A stretch of 64,000 nt of DNA from Tissierella sp. (GCF_031460495.1 NZ_JAVKTS010000008.1:53796-117795); one strand, 5' to 3'; positions 18,432-28,171 are shown, numbered from the stretch's first letter. Translations and numbers: made by a program. The notes: generated by a model not told the origin, from the sequence alone.

Positions 18432-18995
18432 TCAATCCTCTTTCAAAATGCTTTTTTTCTTATTAAAGTACTCTTTTTCTAATATTGAATACACATATTC
18501 ATCACACCATTCCTTGTGCCACAGCCTACCTTCCCTTAATAATCCATCTCTATTCATTCCAATTCGCTCCATTAGTTTTGCAGATTTTTCATTATTAGCA
18601 TTACAAAAACCTACTATTTTATGGGCATTTAACTCTTCAAATGTATATTTAACAAGCATCATTACTGCCTCTGTAGCATATCCCTTTCCCCAGTAATCAG
18701 GGTGCACTTCATATCCAATCTCCCATTCTCTCATTTCCTCCCAATTAAGCTGTATAAATACTTGTCCTATTGGAGTATCTTCTTGATTAGCTTGAATAAG
18801 AAAAATTAAGTATTCTTCTGGATACTCTTCCATTCTAGACAGATTACTATTATGTTTTTTACATATCTTTTCCTTACTTGGTTCCTCATCAGCCTCATAA
18901 TAGTAAACTAAAGGATTTTTTTTCATTTCATATATAAATTCTAAATCTTCACGCTTTAATTTTTTTAATACTAGCCTATCACCTTTTATTTCCAA
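18432..18995 (-). CDS. GNAT N-acetyltransferase, RimJ/RimL type
   Basis: 187 residues: GDRLVLKKLKREDLEFIYEM at the start, WEIGYEVHPDYWGKGYATEAV (acetyl-CoA loop) and CNANNEKSAKLMERIGMNRDG, followed by RLWHKEWCDEYVYSILEKEY, the characteristic end of the RimJ/RimL group. Substrate unknown. Confidence 0.83.
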   Translation of the reverse strand: MEIKGDRLVLKKLKREDLEFIYEMKKNPLVYYYEADEEPSKEKICKKHNSNLSRMEEYPEEYLIFLIQANQEDTPIGQVFIQLNWEEMREWEIGYEVHPDYWGKGYATEAVMMLVKYTFEELNAHKIVGFCNANNEKSAKLMERIGMNRDGLLREGRLWHKEWCDEYVYSILEKEYFNKKKSILKED

Positions 18996-19037
18996 AACAC
19001 TCTCTCCAATTCAATAACTTATTTTACTCAAATTCAT

Positions 19038-19952
19038 TTATATTACAATCATTTCAGTTGTTTCTACACCTGCTAAAAAGCCCATCTTGTGATAAAGACT
19101 TTCTGCATCATTACCTAATGTTACAAACAATCTAAGTACAGGATATTGTTCTTTTAATATAGTTAGCGCCTGCTTTATCATATTTTTAGCTAATCCTTTC
19201 TTTTGAAAAGATGGTTTTACTGCTATATCAAATACATTGGGCCATTCTTCCCAAATGGATATCAGACACGCTCCTATAAGTTGATTCGTTTTTGCTTCAT
19301 AAATTAATGTCGATGCTCTGTTTACTAAGCTATCTTCTGGGTTTTTATCAAAATAGTATTGTAGTTGGTTTTTAATCTCTGAATCATTTCTGCTATCAAT
19401 TCCAGTCTCAAAAGCTTCTACAATCAGTTCACATATTTCATCTTTATGTTCTTTTGTAGCTGATACTATTTTATATTCATCACTCCAAGTTATTTCAAAC
19501 TCTTCAGTAGGTCTAATCATACATCTTCTGGATTCACCCATTCTAAATCCAGCTCTTTGGTAATATTTAATTTTATCTGACTTGACACCACCTACAATAA
19601 TTTCCTCACTTTTATCTGACCAACATAACAGTATATTCTTTAATTTAGAGATTACAATATCAAATTCATTATTATATGGTGGCTCTAAAAATAAGCAATT
19701 CATATAATTAGGCTCCAACAAAACACCACCAATTCTATTTCCATCTTTTTTAATCCAATAACAAATATCACAATCTTCTATAACTGAGCAATAAACATTA
19801 AAACTTTGCCTAAACCAAATATTTGACTCAAATATTTCATATACAGCAAAATATACAGAGAATTCCTTTCCAGTTGCTTTTTCAATAGTATATCCGTCAT
19901 GCAAATTATATCTTCTAATATCCTGTGACCATCTTTCATACATATTATTCAT
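19038..19952 (-). CDS. Tandem-domain GNAT acetyltransferase
   Basis: 304 residues. The C-terminal half is a full GNAT (KEHKDEICELIVEAF, KPSFQKKGLAKNMIKQAL, LFVTLGNDAESLYHKMGF). The N-terminal half, with GNRIGGVLLEPNYMNCLFLE and a YYQRAGFRMGESRR motif, looks like a second degenerate GNAT fold. Two-domain GNATs often bind one acetyl-CoA in the C-terminal half. Substrate unknown. Confidence 0.75.
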   Translation of the reverse strand: MNNMYERWSQDIRRYNLHDGYTIEKATGKEFSVYFAVYEIFESNIWFRQSFNVYCSVIEDCDICYWIKKDGNRIGGVLLEPNYMNCLFLEPPYNNEFDIVISKLKNILLCWSDKSEEIIVGGVKSDKIKYYQRAGFRMGESRRCMIRPTEEFEITWSDEYKIVSATKEHKDEICELIVEAFETGIDSRNDSEIKNQLQYYFDKNPEDSLVNRASTLIYEAKTNQLIGACLISIWEEWPNVFDIAVKPSFQKKGLAKNMIKQALTILKEQYPVLRLFVTLGNDAESLYHKMGFLAGVETTEMIVI

Positions 19953-20045
19953 TCCCCTTTATCAAAACCTTCTTCTAATAACTTAGAGTTAAAATCCTTT
20001 TTCCTTGTTTATATAGATAATCCCATATCTATATCTTTCATAATA

Positions 20046-20510
20046 CTACTTTTCAATTACTTCACTATATTGAATTTTATCTCTATAATTATCAAGAACT
20101 ACTTTTCTAATATCAATCATTTCGTTTGGAAGGTCGTTTATTTTGAACCACCTTAATTCTGAACATTTATCTGGTTCCATTATTTTAGGTGTACCAGTAT
20201 ACTTGTTAACAACAAAATAAATATCATAATATGTTCTTCCCCCACTATTGCTAACACGATGAGACAAATGGACAAAATCTAAGTCTGTAATACTTACATC
20301 AATCCCTAACTCTTCTGCACATTCTCGCACAGCAGCCATTTTAGCTGTTTCACTTTCGTCAACATGTCCACTAGCTGCTATATCCCACTTTCCATCTTGA
20401 TAGCCAGTGCTTATTCTGCGGTGCAATAAAACTTGAATATTTCCATCTCCATCTTCTTTCTGTAAAATAATCGGAAATATTGCTGATAATGACTTAAAAT
20501 GTTCGCCCAT
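20046..20510 (-). CDS. NUDIX hydrolase
   Basis: 154 residues. The NUDIX box GHVDESETAKMAAVRECAEEL is complete, with the REcaEEL metal-binding glutamates. The N-terminal VLLHRRISTG and the later WFKINDLPNEM match the IDI/ADP-sugar-pyrophosphatase-like group. It hydrolyses nucleoside diphosphate derivatives or related compounds. A 3' fragment of a near-identical gene is found at 16983-17028. Confidence 0.85.
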   Translation of the reverse strand: MGEHFKSLSAIFPIILQKEDGDGNIQVLLHRRISTGYQDGKWDIAASGHVDESETAKMAAVRECAEELGIDVSITDLDFVHLSHRVSNSGGRTYYDIYFVVNKYTGTPKIMEPDKCSELRWFKINDLPNEMIDIRKVVLDNYRDKIQYSEVIEK

Positions 20511-20583
20511 TTTCCACCTCCGTGTATTTCTTGTCCTAATCTAAAATAAAGAATGTTCCAATTGATAATCACATGATTTTCGA

Positions 20584-21477
20584 CTAATGTTTTTTATTTA
20601 TTATTGGAATAATTCTAGCACCACAGGCTTTTTCATAGAATTCTATTGAGCTTCCATTTCCGATTATACATGTTTCATGTCCAAGTTCTTTCATATCTAT
20701 TAAACATGCATTTAATAAAGCCTGTCCTATTTTTCTGTCCCTATAGGTTTTTAAAACCCCTAATGGTCCAAAATACCCTTTTCTCTGCTTTGAAATATTG
20801 TATCCTGCAAATCCAACTATATTATCATCTTTCATAGCAATATATATTGGAATATCCTCAAGGCCTAATCCATAATCTATTGTCTTTGCCCATCTCTCAT
20901 AAAAGTTTTTTAAAACAAACTCACTTACGGCATCCTTATTATTTTTTGTAACTTTTCTTATGGATATATCTTCTGTACAATTAATAGTGAGTTCACCATT
21001 TAAGTTAACAACCATGTCCCTTGGAGATGCAATAATTGAAATTATTAAATCTTTATCTAAACCACTTAAGCATTGTTGAGTTATCTTGTCTTCAGAATTT
21101 AGTATTGCATTTAGAATCTGTCCATCGTTAACGAATATTTGACCATGCTCCTCAAAAAGTTCTGTTTTATTTTTTGCTTCAAAAAGATTATCTCTAGTTA
21201 GTAGTGATATATTTATATTTGAAGAACCCTCACAACTTATTTGCTCATATTCACTTGAACTCTTATCTACGATGGATGAATTTAAGACAGATTCTATAAA
21301 TGCTTCATCAACTATAACCAATGTTCTTAACTCATCATTTACTTCACTATCAATCCTCAATGATCCTAAGAACAAGTGCACAGGATGAATAGCATTGAAA
21401 TTATTTTTCCTTGCTATATCATTAGCATGTTTAATTAATTCAAGAGCTTTTGGTGTAAAATTAATATTCTCAATCAT
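20584..21477 (-). CDS. Clp-repeat N domain fused to a GNAT acetyltransferase
   Basis: 297 residues. Residues 1-150 match the ClpA/ClpB/ClpC N-terminal repeat domain (FTPKALELIKHANDIARKN, HPVHLFLGSL, and a second repeat LFEEHGQIFVNDGQIL). Residues 170-297 are a GNAT (IVGFAGYNISKQRKGYFG, LGVLKTYRDRKIGQALLNAC, IGNGSSIEFYEKACGAR). Clp N domains recognise substrates or adaptor proteins, so the fusion could direct acetylation to a protein or peptide target; that is inference. AGGAGG is well placed. Confidence 0.75.
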   Translation of the reverse strand: MIENINFTPKALELIKHANDIARKNNFNAIHPVHLFLGSLRIDSEVNDELRTLVIVDEAFIESVLNSSIVDKSSSEYEQISCEGSSNINISLLTRDNLFEAKNKTELFEEHGQIFVNDGQILNAILNSEDKITQQCLSGLDKDLIISIIASPRDMVVNLNGELTINCTEDISIRKVTKNNKDAVSEFVLKNFYERWAKTIDYGLGLEDIPIYIAMKDDNIVGFAGYNISKQRKGYFGPLGVLKTYRDRKIGQALLNACLIDMKELGHETCIIGNGSSIEFYEKACGARIIPIINKKH

Positions 21478-21494
21478 TACCTTGCCTCCTGTCC

Positions 21495-22037
21495 CTATAA
21501 ATACCTTTCTAATGACTGCTCAATATTTCTTTTCATAAATTTAGCATCTACTATGAATACATCTACTAAAAGTTTACCATCCATCTGATATTCTTGTTTG
21601 ACTACTTGTCCACCAAATTTTCTATAGAATTGATTAGATGTTGAATAGTGATGATTATAGATAACAATCTTTTCCATGCCTTTATCTAAGAAGAAATTCA
21701 ATATATAACTAATCATCATTAGGGAAGCACCTTTGCTTCTATGGTCAGGATATACCCAAAGGCCATTTAATTCTATCCCTTTTTCAGGTATGTCGTAAGT
21801 ATCGGCAAAGCTGGCAAATGCTACTCCAAGCATATTGTCATCTTCAAATGCTCCTATCAATAATCGAATATCATTATGTTCTTTGGCTGTGAGCATCCAA
21901 TCTACCCAGAATTCCAATTCTTGTGAAAGAAAAAGAGTATTTTCAGCTCTCCCAGCTAATTCTTCAGTCCAACATAATATTTTCAATTCTATTGCTTCTT
22001 TCATATCATCTTGTGTTAGTTCCCTTACTTTAATCAT
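21495..22037 (-). CDS. GNAT N-acetyltransferase
   Basis: About 180 residues: VRELTQDDMKEAIELKILCW, NGLWVYPDHRSKGASLMMIS as the acetyl-CoA loop, and IYNHHYSTSNQFYRKFGGQ. The start MIKVREL has GGAGG nine bases upstream. The gap to the next upstream ORF is about 50 bases. Substrate unknown. Confidence 0.8.
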   Translation of the reverse strand: MIKVRELTQDDMKEAIELKILCWTEELAGRAENTLFLSQELEFWVDWMLTAKEHNDIRLLIGAFEDDNMLGVAFASFADTYDIPEKGIELNGLWVYPDHRSKGASLMMISYILNFFLDKGMEKIVIYNHHYSTSNQFYRKFGGQVVKQEYQMDGKLLVDVFIVDAKFMKRNIEQSLERYL

Positions 22038-22088
22038 AAACTTATCCTCCAATTATACAGGAAATCTTCTTATCAAATTTGCTGTATT

Positions 22089-22766
22089 CTATATAGATTT
22101 TTGTTTTCCAATTAGGATACTTGTAAAAAATGAAATAGTATTATATAAAGAATGAGCCAAAATACAAGTAAACAATGATCCTGTATTTATATACAACAAT
22201 CCTAATACCAAACCACATATTATAGCTGACAGTGTTTGAACAAAATTGAAGTGGAGAACTGCAAATAAGAGGGTTGATGCCAAAAGAGCAAAAATAGCTC
22301 CATATCTATTTTGTAAAGAACTTAATATTATTCCCCTTATCAATATTTCTTCTACTACTGGAGCAAGCAAACATATGCGAATGAAATTTACCATAGGGGA
22401 TCGGCTTAATTCTGATATTGTTCTCCTATACTCATCTGCGCTGGTCACAAATATGTTATCAAAAAAAGGATCTAGAAACTTATCAAGTAAAAGATAAAAT
22501 AATATGGCACAGGCAAAAGCCAATAATACTCCTTTCATTGATATACTGCTAAGAACACTTACTTTCAATTGATACTTCTTTATAAGAGTAAGTAGAAATA
22601 TAGTATTAACAGCAATCAAAGTTAAAAGATTAAGCCAAACAGAAGTTTTGTTTTCAAAGGTTCTCCAAATCAGCTTATCTAATGCAGCGGGAATTATCCC
22701 ACAAATTATAAGATATGTAACTATCCAGTAAATAGTCGTTATAATGCTAATTGTATTTGAGCTCAA
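22089..22766 (-). CDS. CPBP-family intramembrane metalloprotease
   Basis: 225 residues starting with TTG behind GAGGGTGAG. Six or so membrane helices surround the CPBP (Abi, PF02517) motifs: APVVEEILIRG, with the EExxxR pair, then FAVLHF and AHSLYN. The family cleaves or binds membrane proteins; relatives process bacteriocins and immunity-related peptides or protect hosts from bacteriocins. One of three CPBP genes in the array. Confidence 0.85.
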   Translation of the reverse strand: MSSNTISIITTIYWIVTYLIICGIIPAALDKLIWRTFENKTSVWLNLLTLIAVNTIFLLTLIKKYQLKVSVLSSISMKGVLLAFACAILFYLLLDKFLDPFFDNIFVTSADEYRRTISELSRSPMVNFIRICLLAPVVEEILIRGIILSSLQNRYGAIFALLASTLLFAVLHFNFVQTLSAIICGLVLGLLYINTGSLFTCILAHSLYNTISFFTSILIGKQKSI

Positions 22767-22849
22767 AATCTCACCCTCTCAAGAAAATCAATATGGTCTA
22801 AAAATATGTCCTAATTATTAACATCTAAAAAATAGTATGTATAATGATT

Positions 22850-22876
22850 CAGAGGGCAACAGGATGTTGCCCTCTG
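22850..22876. terminator. Perfect 11-bp hairpin, terminator-like
   Basis: CAGAGGGCAAC and its exact reverse complement flank a 5-base loop. It sits about 20 bases past the stop of the GyrI-like gene. The T-run is not directly adjacent, so terminator function is likely but not certain. Confidence 0.55.
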
Positions 22877-22893
22877 TCTACCTAATACAATAG

Positions 22894-23412
22894 TTACTTT
22901 TCAATATAGTGACAAATATCTAAAATAATATTGCCTTTCTCATCTGGGGTTGTAAATCTCGGACAAGCATATCTTTCAAAAAACCAATAAGCATTTTGCT
23001 CATCTGGGATAATTTTAAATCCCTCTTTTTCACAACTTTCGGCACATTTATGTTCTTGCGCATAAACCTCTTCTTCTTTACCATATATCCATGCAACGCC
23101 TAAGTCAGCTTCTTTGAAATCAATAAAGGAATATCCCTCAGGGACTTCTGTATTCTTGGGGCAGAATATGCCAATCCAATACACAAATGGCTCATTCTCT
23201 TTCCAATGCATAAGCCCAATATAAGCATCACCATCTTCATATGATGCTTTTGTATCACAGTTCTTTTCCAACACTTCAAACCAACCCTTAGAAAACCATT
23301 CCTCCCAATAACTTCCGAATCCACCATTGACTCTATCCTTGTCTTCATATCGTTTCCCAATGAAACGCATTGCTGGAACTGATTGCCTGTAAGTTTTAAT
23401 AACCTCTCCCAT
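22894..23412 (-). CDS. GyrI-like small-molecule-binding protein
   Basis: About 172 residues of the GyrI-like/SOUL-type effector-binding fold (PF06445): VIKTYRQSVPAMRFIGKRYED at the start, YIGLMHW, the IFCPKNTEVPEGY strand pair, and a C-terminal RYACPRFTTPDEKGNI. Standalone GyrI domains can bind or hydrolyse small toxic compounds, or serve as drug-binding modules. No DNA-binding domain is present. The start MGEVIK is supported by GGGAGGGG. Confidence 0.75.
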   Translation of the reverse strand: MGEVIKTYRQSVPAMRFIGKRYEDKDRVNGGFGSYWEEWFSKGWFEVLEKNCDTKASYEDGDAYIGLMHWKENEPFVYWIGIFCPKNTEVPEGYSFIDFKEADLGVAWIYGKEEEVYAQEHKCAESCEKEGFKIIPDEQNAYWFFERYACPRFTTPDEKGNIILDICHYIEK

Positions 23413-23666
23413 TTTTTCCCCTCCCATTAAATAAAGTTCTAAACTGAATTATTTAAAACTACTATATTTGCAGACTTACAATGTTCCATATGTTCATCTG
23501 AGTTAAATGAGTCTACTATACTCATTCTCCATATGTTTCCAAATTCCTTTATTTTTCTTAAAACTTTGTACTATTTTTTATATAATATAAGGCATTCGGT
23601 CTATTAACTAAATGCCTTTTGCTGTAAGTTAATCATTGTGCTAATTTAAAGAACTTCAATATCTGT

Positions 23667-24545
23667 TTAACCTCCAATAACTAATGACATTAAGCAATTA
23701 ATCACTACATCTGGTCTATCTACATGTATTAGATGATCACTGTCTAAAGCAATTATGAGTTCATTTTGACTAGATAATAATGCCAAATCTGCTTGTAATT
23801 GATCCCATTTCTCTTCATACTTAATTGCTTCTTCTTCAGGTATTCCATTTTCAACCCAGTTCTTAACAGAAAAAACTTTATCGCGAGCAATTACTCTTAG
23901 TGGAACATTAGGAAATACAGGAATACTCTTAATGTCCTCCCCATCTTGTATCCAATTTGCAAATTCATCTGATATCACCTTATAAAACTCTGAATTAGCT
24001 CCAAATTCCATAGCATTCTGAATTTCTTCATTTGTCAGATACTTCTCATACTTGGAAGTATCATTTGTATTTTCACTGGTAAGCTCTTCTCTTGATTTCT
24101 GCGAGAATTCATTAAGTAAATCCACCATCTTCTCAATTGAACAGTTAACATTTATAGTTGGTGTATCTAGATTCTCCAATTGCTCCAGATTATACGAAGT
24201 TGAATCTAATAAAACTACAGCTTCAATTTCATAAGGATACATTTTTGAATATTGCTGCACACATAAACCACCGAATGAATGACCCATCAGAATATACTTT
24301 TCTTTAATCCCGATTTTTTTAAGTAGTGCATTTAACTCAGAGGCTATATTTCTAGTTGTCCTAGCACTTTTGGGAAGATCACTCTTCCCATAACCTAGTC
24401 TATGATAGACAATTACAGTAAAATAATCCTTTATCTTATCAATAACTGGATAGAAATTATAAAATGAATTACCTATACCCGTCTCTATGACCAATGTGAT
24501 ATCTCCATTACCAATAATTTTATATTCAAAATTTATTTCATTCAT
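23667..24545 (-). CDS. Alpha/beta hydrolase
   Basis: 292 residues. The nucleophile elbow is GHSFGGLCVQQY (about residue 92). The oxyanion-side sequence is IETGIGNSFYNFYPVI, the acid lies in the GEDIKSIPVFPNVPLRVIARDK region, and the histidine in LIALDSDHLIHVDRP. This is a typical esterase/lipase/haloperoxidase-like hydrolase fold. Substrate not deducible. Upstream 240 bases contain a degraded repeat-like stretch but no gene. Confidence 0.8.
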   Translation of the reverse strand: MNEINFEYKIIGNGDITLVIETGIGNSFYNFYPVIDKIKDYFTVIVYHRLGYGKSDLPKSARTTRNIASELNALLKKIGIKEKYILMGHSFGGLCVQQYSKMYPYEIEAVVLLDSTSYNLEQLENLDTPTINVNCSIEKMVDLLNEFSQKSREELTSENTNDTSKYEKYLTNEEIQNAMEFGANSEFYKVISDEFANWIQDGEDIKSIPVFPNVPLRVIARDKVFSVKNWVENGIPEEEAIKYEEKWDQLQADLALLSSQNELIIALDSDHLIHVDRPDVVINCLMSLVIGG

Positions 24546-24578
24546 TTGTATCTCTCCTAGAAAATTATGAACTAAAGG

Positions 24579-25196
24579 CTATCTTAGATTTTTTTGTTCT
24601 AAATCTTTAATAATTAAAGGACTGGATTCCTCTATATAAGCTCTAATAACATCATAGTCAAATAACAATAAATCCAAATCATCATATTTTGTATTAAAAT
24701 CATACTCCAATGCATCTACAAGTCCTGATATTCTTTTAGAATCTATTTCTGATATTTCACTCTCTTCAAATACAACATTCATCTTTAAGTTAAATTTATC
24801 TTTTATTATTTGATTTAATCTACTATAGTCATGATAATAATTATTTTGTTGATTTACTCGCTTTTTTCTATTTTCATCACGCATATATTTGATATATACA
24901 TTCTGTATCCATAATTCATCTGCAATCAAGTGACAATAATATCCCAGGTATAAGTCGTCATGTATCTTGTTTTTGTATTTCTGCAAAAACCCATCATAAT
25001 CATAGTATTGATATCTAGGATCTTTTGAATCTTCGTAGGGTTCTCTTTTAATTCTAAAATGGGAAATAGCTTTTGCCTCTTTAGTCTTTTCATGTAAATC
25101 AGGTAATAGGTTGCCTAAATTAAATCGCATTAAATCTAAACTAAAATGTTCTGCTACTCTTTCTGATATTGCTAAATGTATTATTCTTGATGCCAT
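24579..25196 (-). CDS. Zinc-dependent phospholipase C-like/HD-fold hydrolase
   Basis: 205 residues. RIIHLAISERVAEH, NLGNLLPDLHEKT and DLYLGYYCHLIADELWIQNV give paired histidine/aspartate ligands placed as in the Zn-dependent phospholipase C/hydrolase superfamily (PF00882-like). The remainder is helical. No signal peptide, so it would act inside the cell. The precise substrate is unknown. Confidence 0.6.
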   Translation of the reverse strand: MASRIIHLAISERVAEHFSLDLMRFNLGNLLPDLHEKTKEAKAISHFRIKREPYEDSKDPRYQYYDYDGFLQKYKNKIHDDLYLGYYCHLIADELWIQNVYIKYMRDENRKKRVNQQNNYYHDYSRLNQIIKDKFNLKMNVVFEESEISEIDSKRISGLVDALEYDFNTKYDDLDLLLFDYDVIRAYIEESSPLIIKDLEQKNLR

Positions 25197-25407
25197 TTAT
25201 TCTTATCCCTCCTCTTCACTGTAATAAAGAATCATGATATACTATGCCTTGCCTTCTATATTTAAATATAATCTAGATATTCCATGATTCCTATTTTCAG
25301 GCAATACTGCTAAATGCACATTACTCCACTGAGTTCATTGGTATTATAACAAACTGTTCCTTTTTTTACAGATCTTCGCTCCAGTTGAAGTAGCATGTTA
25401 CGGGACT

Positions 25408-25887
25408 TTATATTATCCCTTGAGTCTTAAGATAATCATATTTTAAAAGAAATTCTTCCACTATTTCTTTAATCGTAGAACTCAAATTTGATGGTATTTT
25501 ATCTAATGAAAAGAAACGAACATCTCTTCCTTCACTTGGATCAATTACTATTTCCCCAGAATAGTCTTTACACAGGTATGTGGCAGTGACATTATACACT
25601 TCGTTTCCATCAGGGTATTTGTAATATAATCTCTCCCCTGAATAAACATTAAATAGTTTTAGGTTTCCACACACCAACCCTACTTCTTCAAATACTTCAC
25701 GACTAGCTGTTTGCTCAAGACTTTCTCCAAGCTCCATTGCACCACCAGGCAAGCCCCACCAATCCCTATCAATACGATGATGCAATAGAATCTGATCCTT
25801 GTCATTTAACAAAATAACATTTGCTCCACACATAATTATTGGCCTTGTCCCTATTAATTTTCTTAGTTCTCCAATATAATCAGCCAT
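25408..25887 (-). CDS. NUDIX hydrolase
   Basis: About 159 residues. N-terminus YIGELRKLIG is a conserved NUDIX beginning, followed by ILLHHRIDRDWWGLPGGAMELGESLEQTASREVFEEVGLV with a complete NUDIX box. The start is the ATG at MADYIG preceded by GGGGG. Its 5' end has a homologous copy fused onto the GNAT gene at 35920-36426. The 210 bases on its downstream side hold no gene. Confidence 0.87.
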   Translation of the reverse strand: MADYIGELRKLIGTRPIIMCGANVILLNDKDQILLHHRIDRDWWGLPGGAMELGESLEQTASREVFEEVGLVCGNLKLFNVYSGERLYYKYPDGNEVYNVTATYLCKDYSGEIVIDPSEGRDVRFFSLDKIPSNLSSTIKEIVEEFLLKYDYLKTQGII

Positions 25888-25915
25888 ACTCACACCCCCA
25901 ACTATATAAATAATA

Positions 25916-26281
25916 CTACCCCTTAAAAGCTATGGCATCCAGCTGGAATTGAAGACCATCGTCTCCGCCACGGTGAGCAAATTCAGTTTGTATTGATTTG
26001 CGAGCAGGATACTTGCCATTAAATCTTTCTTTTATTACCTTTTCCAAAATAGGTATATTCCAAATATCTCTAAACATACAATCAATCTTTACAACTGAAT
26101 CTAAGGATAAACCAATTGATTTCAATCTCTCCTCTAAATGGTCAAATGCACCATTAATCTGATTCTCAATAGGTTGACCAATATTACCAACACAATAATT
26201 CATGAAAGCAAAATCCCCAGCCTCAACTATTCCTGCATGCACCCACTCCTCATTTACATCACTTCTTATAATTTCTCTCAT
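25916..26281 (-). CDS. RidA-family (YjgF/UK114) protein
   Basis: 121 residues, the usual family length. GDFAFMNYCVGNIGQPIENQINGAFDHLEERL, VVKIDCMFRDIWNIP, and the C-terminal arginine region ARKSIQTEFAHRG(G) match the RidA fold. RidA deaminates reactive enamine/imine intermediates; many paralogues have other ligands. It sits in a small cluster with the NUDIX and signal peptidase genes. GGGGGG precedes the ATG. Confidence 0.78.
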   Translation of the reverse strand: MREIIRSDVNEEWVHAGIVEAGDFAFMNYCVGNIGQPIENQINGAFDHLEERLKSIGLSLDSVVKIDCMFRDIWNIPILEKVIKERFNGKYPARKSIQTEFAHRGGDDGLQFQLDAIAFKG

Positions 26282-26375
26282 TTAATTTTCCCCCCTTTAC
26301 TTTCTCAAGCAATCACTAAGCTGAACTAACAAATGATGAATCATGGCTTGTACATTGCCATTCCTTATTCTATTG

Positions 26376-26939
26376 TCAGAAATCCTTACCCATCCTATTA
26401 AACGGAAAAATTTTAAATACTACCTTACCCTTTATCTCTTCCATAGATACACTTCCAAAACTTCTACTGTCATTACTTCCTCTAGGTAATCTATTATCCC
26501 CTATAACAAAAACTTCATCTTTTGGCACTATGTAATTTACTCCATATAAGAGTGATTCTGTGAATGATTTGCTTTCAACATAAGTTTCCTTAATATATTC
26601 ATCATTTATGTACAGCTTTCCTTCTAGAATATTTATCTTATCTCCTGGAACTCCTATAACTCTTTTAACAAAAGCCCTACTATCGTCTTCTAATGGAGAC
26701 CTAAACACCACTATATCCCCTCTGTTATATTCTTCAGTATTTAGTACAACTTTATATTTTCTTAACAATAATCTATCACCATCTTCAAGAGTTGGAGCCA
26801 TAGACTCTCCACTTACAGCTGTAATACTAAAAATAAAAGTATTTATAAATATGCCTACAATTATTATAATTAACGATTCAATCCATTCCCGTTTATTAGC
26901 TTCTGCTATTTTATCTTTAACTTTAGAACTAAAATTCAT
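26376..26939 (-). CDS. Type I signal peptidase
   Basis: 187 residues. One N-terminal membrane helix is followed by the catalytic serine in VSGESMAPTLEDGD and the lysine in FVKRVIGVPGD; FVIGDNRLPRGSNDSRSFG is conserved box E. It cleaves signal peptides of exported proteins outside the membrane. The true start is MNFSSKV with GGAGG seven bases upstream, not the longer frame, which begins in a phosphorylase-gene remnant. A C-terminal scrap of a second copy is found at 36450-36509. Confidence 0.88.
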   Translation of the reverse strand: MNFSSKVKDKIAEANKREWIESLIIIIVGIFINTFIFSITAVSGESMAPTLEDGDRLLLRKYKVVLNTEEYNRGDIVVFRSPLEDDSRAFVKRVIGVPGDKINILEGKLYINDEYIKETYVESKSFTESLLYGVNYIVPKDEVFVIGDNRLPRGSNDSRSFGSVSMEEIKGKVVFKIFPFNRMGKDF

Positions 26940-26974
26940 ATTATTTCCTCCATACCTTTTATTAATTCCTTTGT

Positions 26975-27038
26975 CTTGTTTTTTAGTCTTAACTCTGCTA
27001 CAATCAAACTCCGATATAGGAAAATCCTTTTTTAACAT
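26975..27038 (-). pseudogene. 5' remnant of a nucleoside phosphorylase gene
   Basis: The frame upstream of the signal peptidase begins MLKKDFPISEFDCSRVKTKK, closely matching the start of the intact phosphorylase at 36511-37278 (MLKKDYPILEFDSS), and has the same ribosome-site context. The rest of that gene is missing and the frame runs into the signal peptidase gene. Confidence 0.7.
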
Positions 27039-27067
27039 TTTTTGCTTCTCCTCCTTACACATAATAA

Positions 27068-27964
27068 TTATTCATGCAAATTTGGTAAAATATCACTCCA
27101 TATTGCACGCAGAATATCTTTATGTTCGATTTCATTGTGAGAAGTAACAGTAATGACAGCGTTATAATCCATTAAAACTACACATAATTGCCCATACATT
27201 CCATCTGCTCGATAGGTGTTCGGAGGTGTGCATTTCCAAACCTGATAACCATAGCCTCCTCTAGTTTCAGCATCATCTTTAATTGATGTATCAATCCATT
27301 CAGAATGCATGCTCTTTACATAGGTAGCAGGCAATATTTGTTTATCCTTGTATACTCCATTTTGTAGTAACATTATTCCCATACGTGAAAATTCATCAGT
27401 TGTTAGATATAAACCTCCCGAACAGGATGTATGTCCATTCTGACAGGTATTCCATTGGGGATTTATAATTTCCAACACATCAAACAAGCGAGGTCTTAAG
27501 TAATCAAGCATTGTTTTGCCACTCACCTTTTCTACAATCCGGCCAAGCATGTAAGTACATAAATCCTCATAGAAAAAAATGGAACCTGCTTCATTTTCCA
27601 TTTCAGTCATAAAGAAGAGTTCTGCTCTATCTTTAGAGTTATACTGATCGAAATCTTCGAATGTGTGTCCAGAGCTCATTTGCAACAAATGTTGAATAGT
27701 AATTTTTTCAGAACCTGAATAAGCGATTTTCTTATATTCCGGGAAAAAATCCAATGCATAATCCGACAGTTGGACACGACCTTCACTTTCTGCTATACCT
27801 ATCCCTACTGATGCAAAAGTTTTCGACGCTGAATAAAGGTTTTCTCTATCATTGCTACGGAATCGGTGCTGTGCTAAAGTCTTTCCATTTTGATAAACAT
27901 GAACACCGTATACACCAAGATTTTTTTCAATAACTGAAATACGGAAGTCCGTTAATAATCCCAT
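27068..27964 (-). CDS. Serine hydrolase, class C beta-lactamase/penicillin-binding fold
   Basis: 298 residues. SASKTFASVG is the catalytic SxxK motif, and the YSGSEKITIQHLLQMSSGHTFEDFD and FFYEDLCTYMLGRIVEKVSG (the Y/N region) follow the beta-lactamase fold. The final KTG-like triad is not obvious, and the protein lacks a signal peptide. Members range from esterases and D-aminopeptidases to beta-lactamases, so resistance cannot be assumed. One gene unit. Confidence 0.72.
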   Translation of the reverse strand: MGLLTDFRISVIEKNLGVYGVHVYQNGKTLAQHRFRSNDRENLYSASKTFASVGIGIAESEGRVQLSDYALDFFPEYKKIAYSGSEKITIQHLLQMSSGHTFEDFDQYNSKDRAELFFMTEMENEAGSIFFYEDLCTYMLGRIVEKVSGKTMLDYLRPRLFDVLEIINPQWNTCQNGHTSCSGGLYLTTDEFSRMGIMLLQNGVYKDKQILPATYVKSMHSEWIDTSIKDDAETRGGYGYQVWKCTPPNTYRADGMYGQLCVVLMDYNAVITVTSHNEIEHKDILRAIWSDILPNLHE

Positions 27965-28171
27965 TTTAACATCCCTTCTCTCTTATCAAATAAATTATTG
28001 GCAATAACTACACTAAAAAATGAATTTCTACTCATAAAAGATATGATATAAAAGAAATTTATCAGTATAGTAACATTAATTTTTACTTTTTTGAAATGGA
28101 GTATGAATACACAAATGTGACCTGTAATATAAATAATATATCACAAACATTAATTTTATAGTTTACTTTAA

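Noticed and set aside
25385..25407. GTTACGGGAC shared with the nitroreductase C-terminus
   Set aside because: In the nitroreductase it is coding sequence. A ten-base match is too short to be a repeat.
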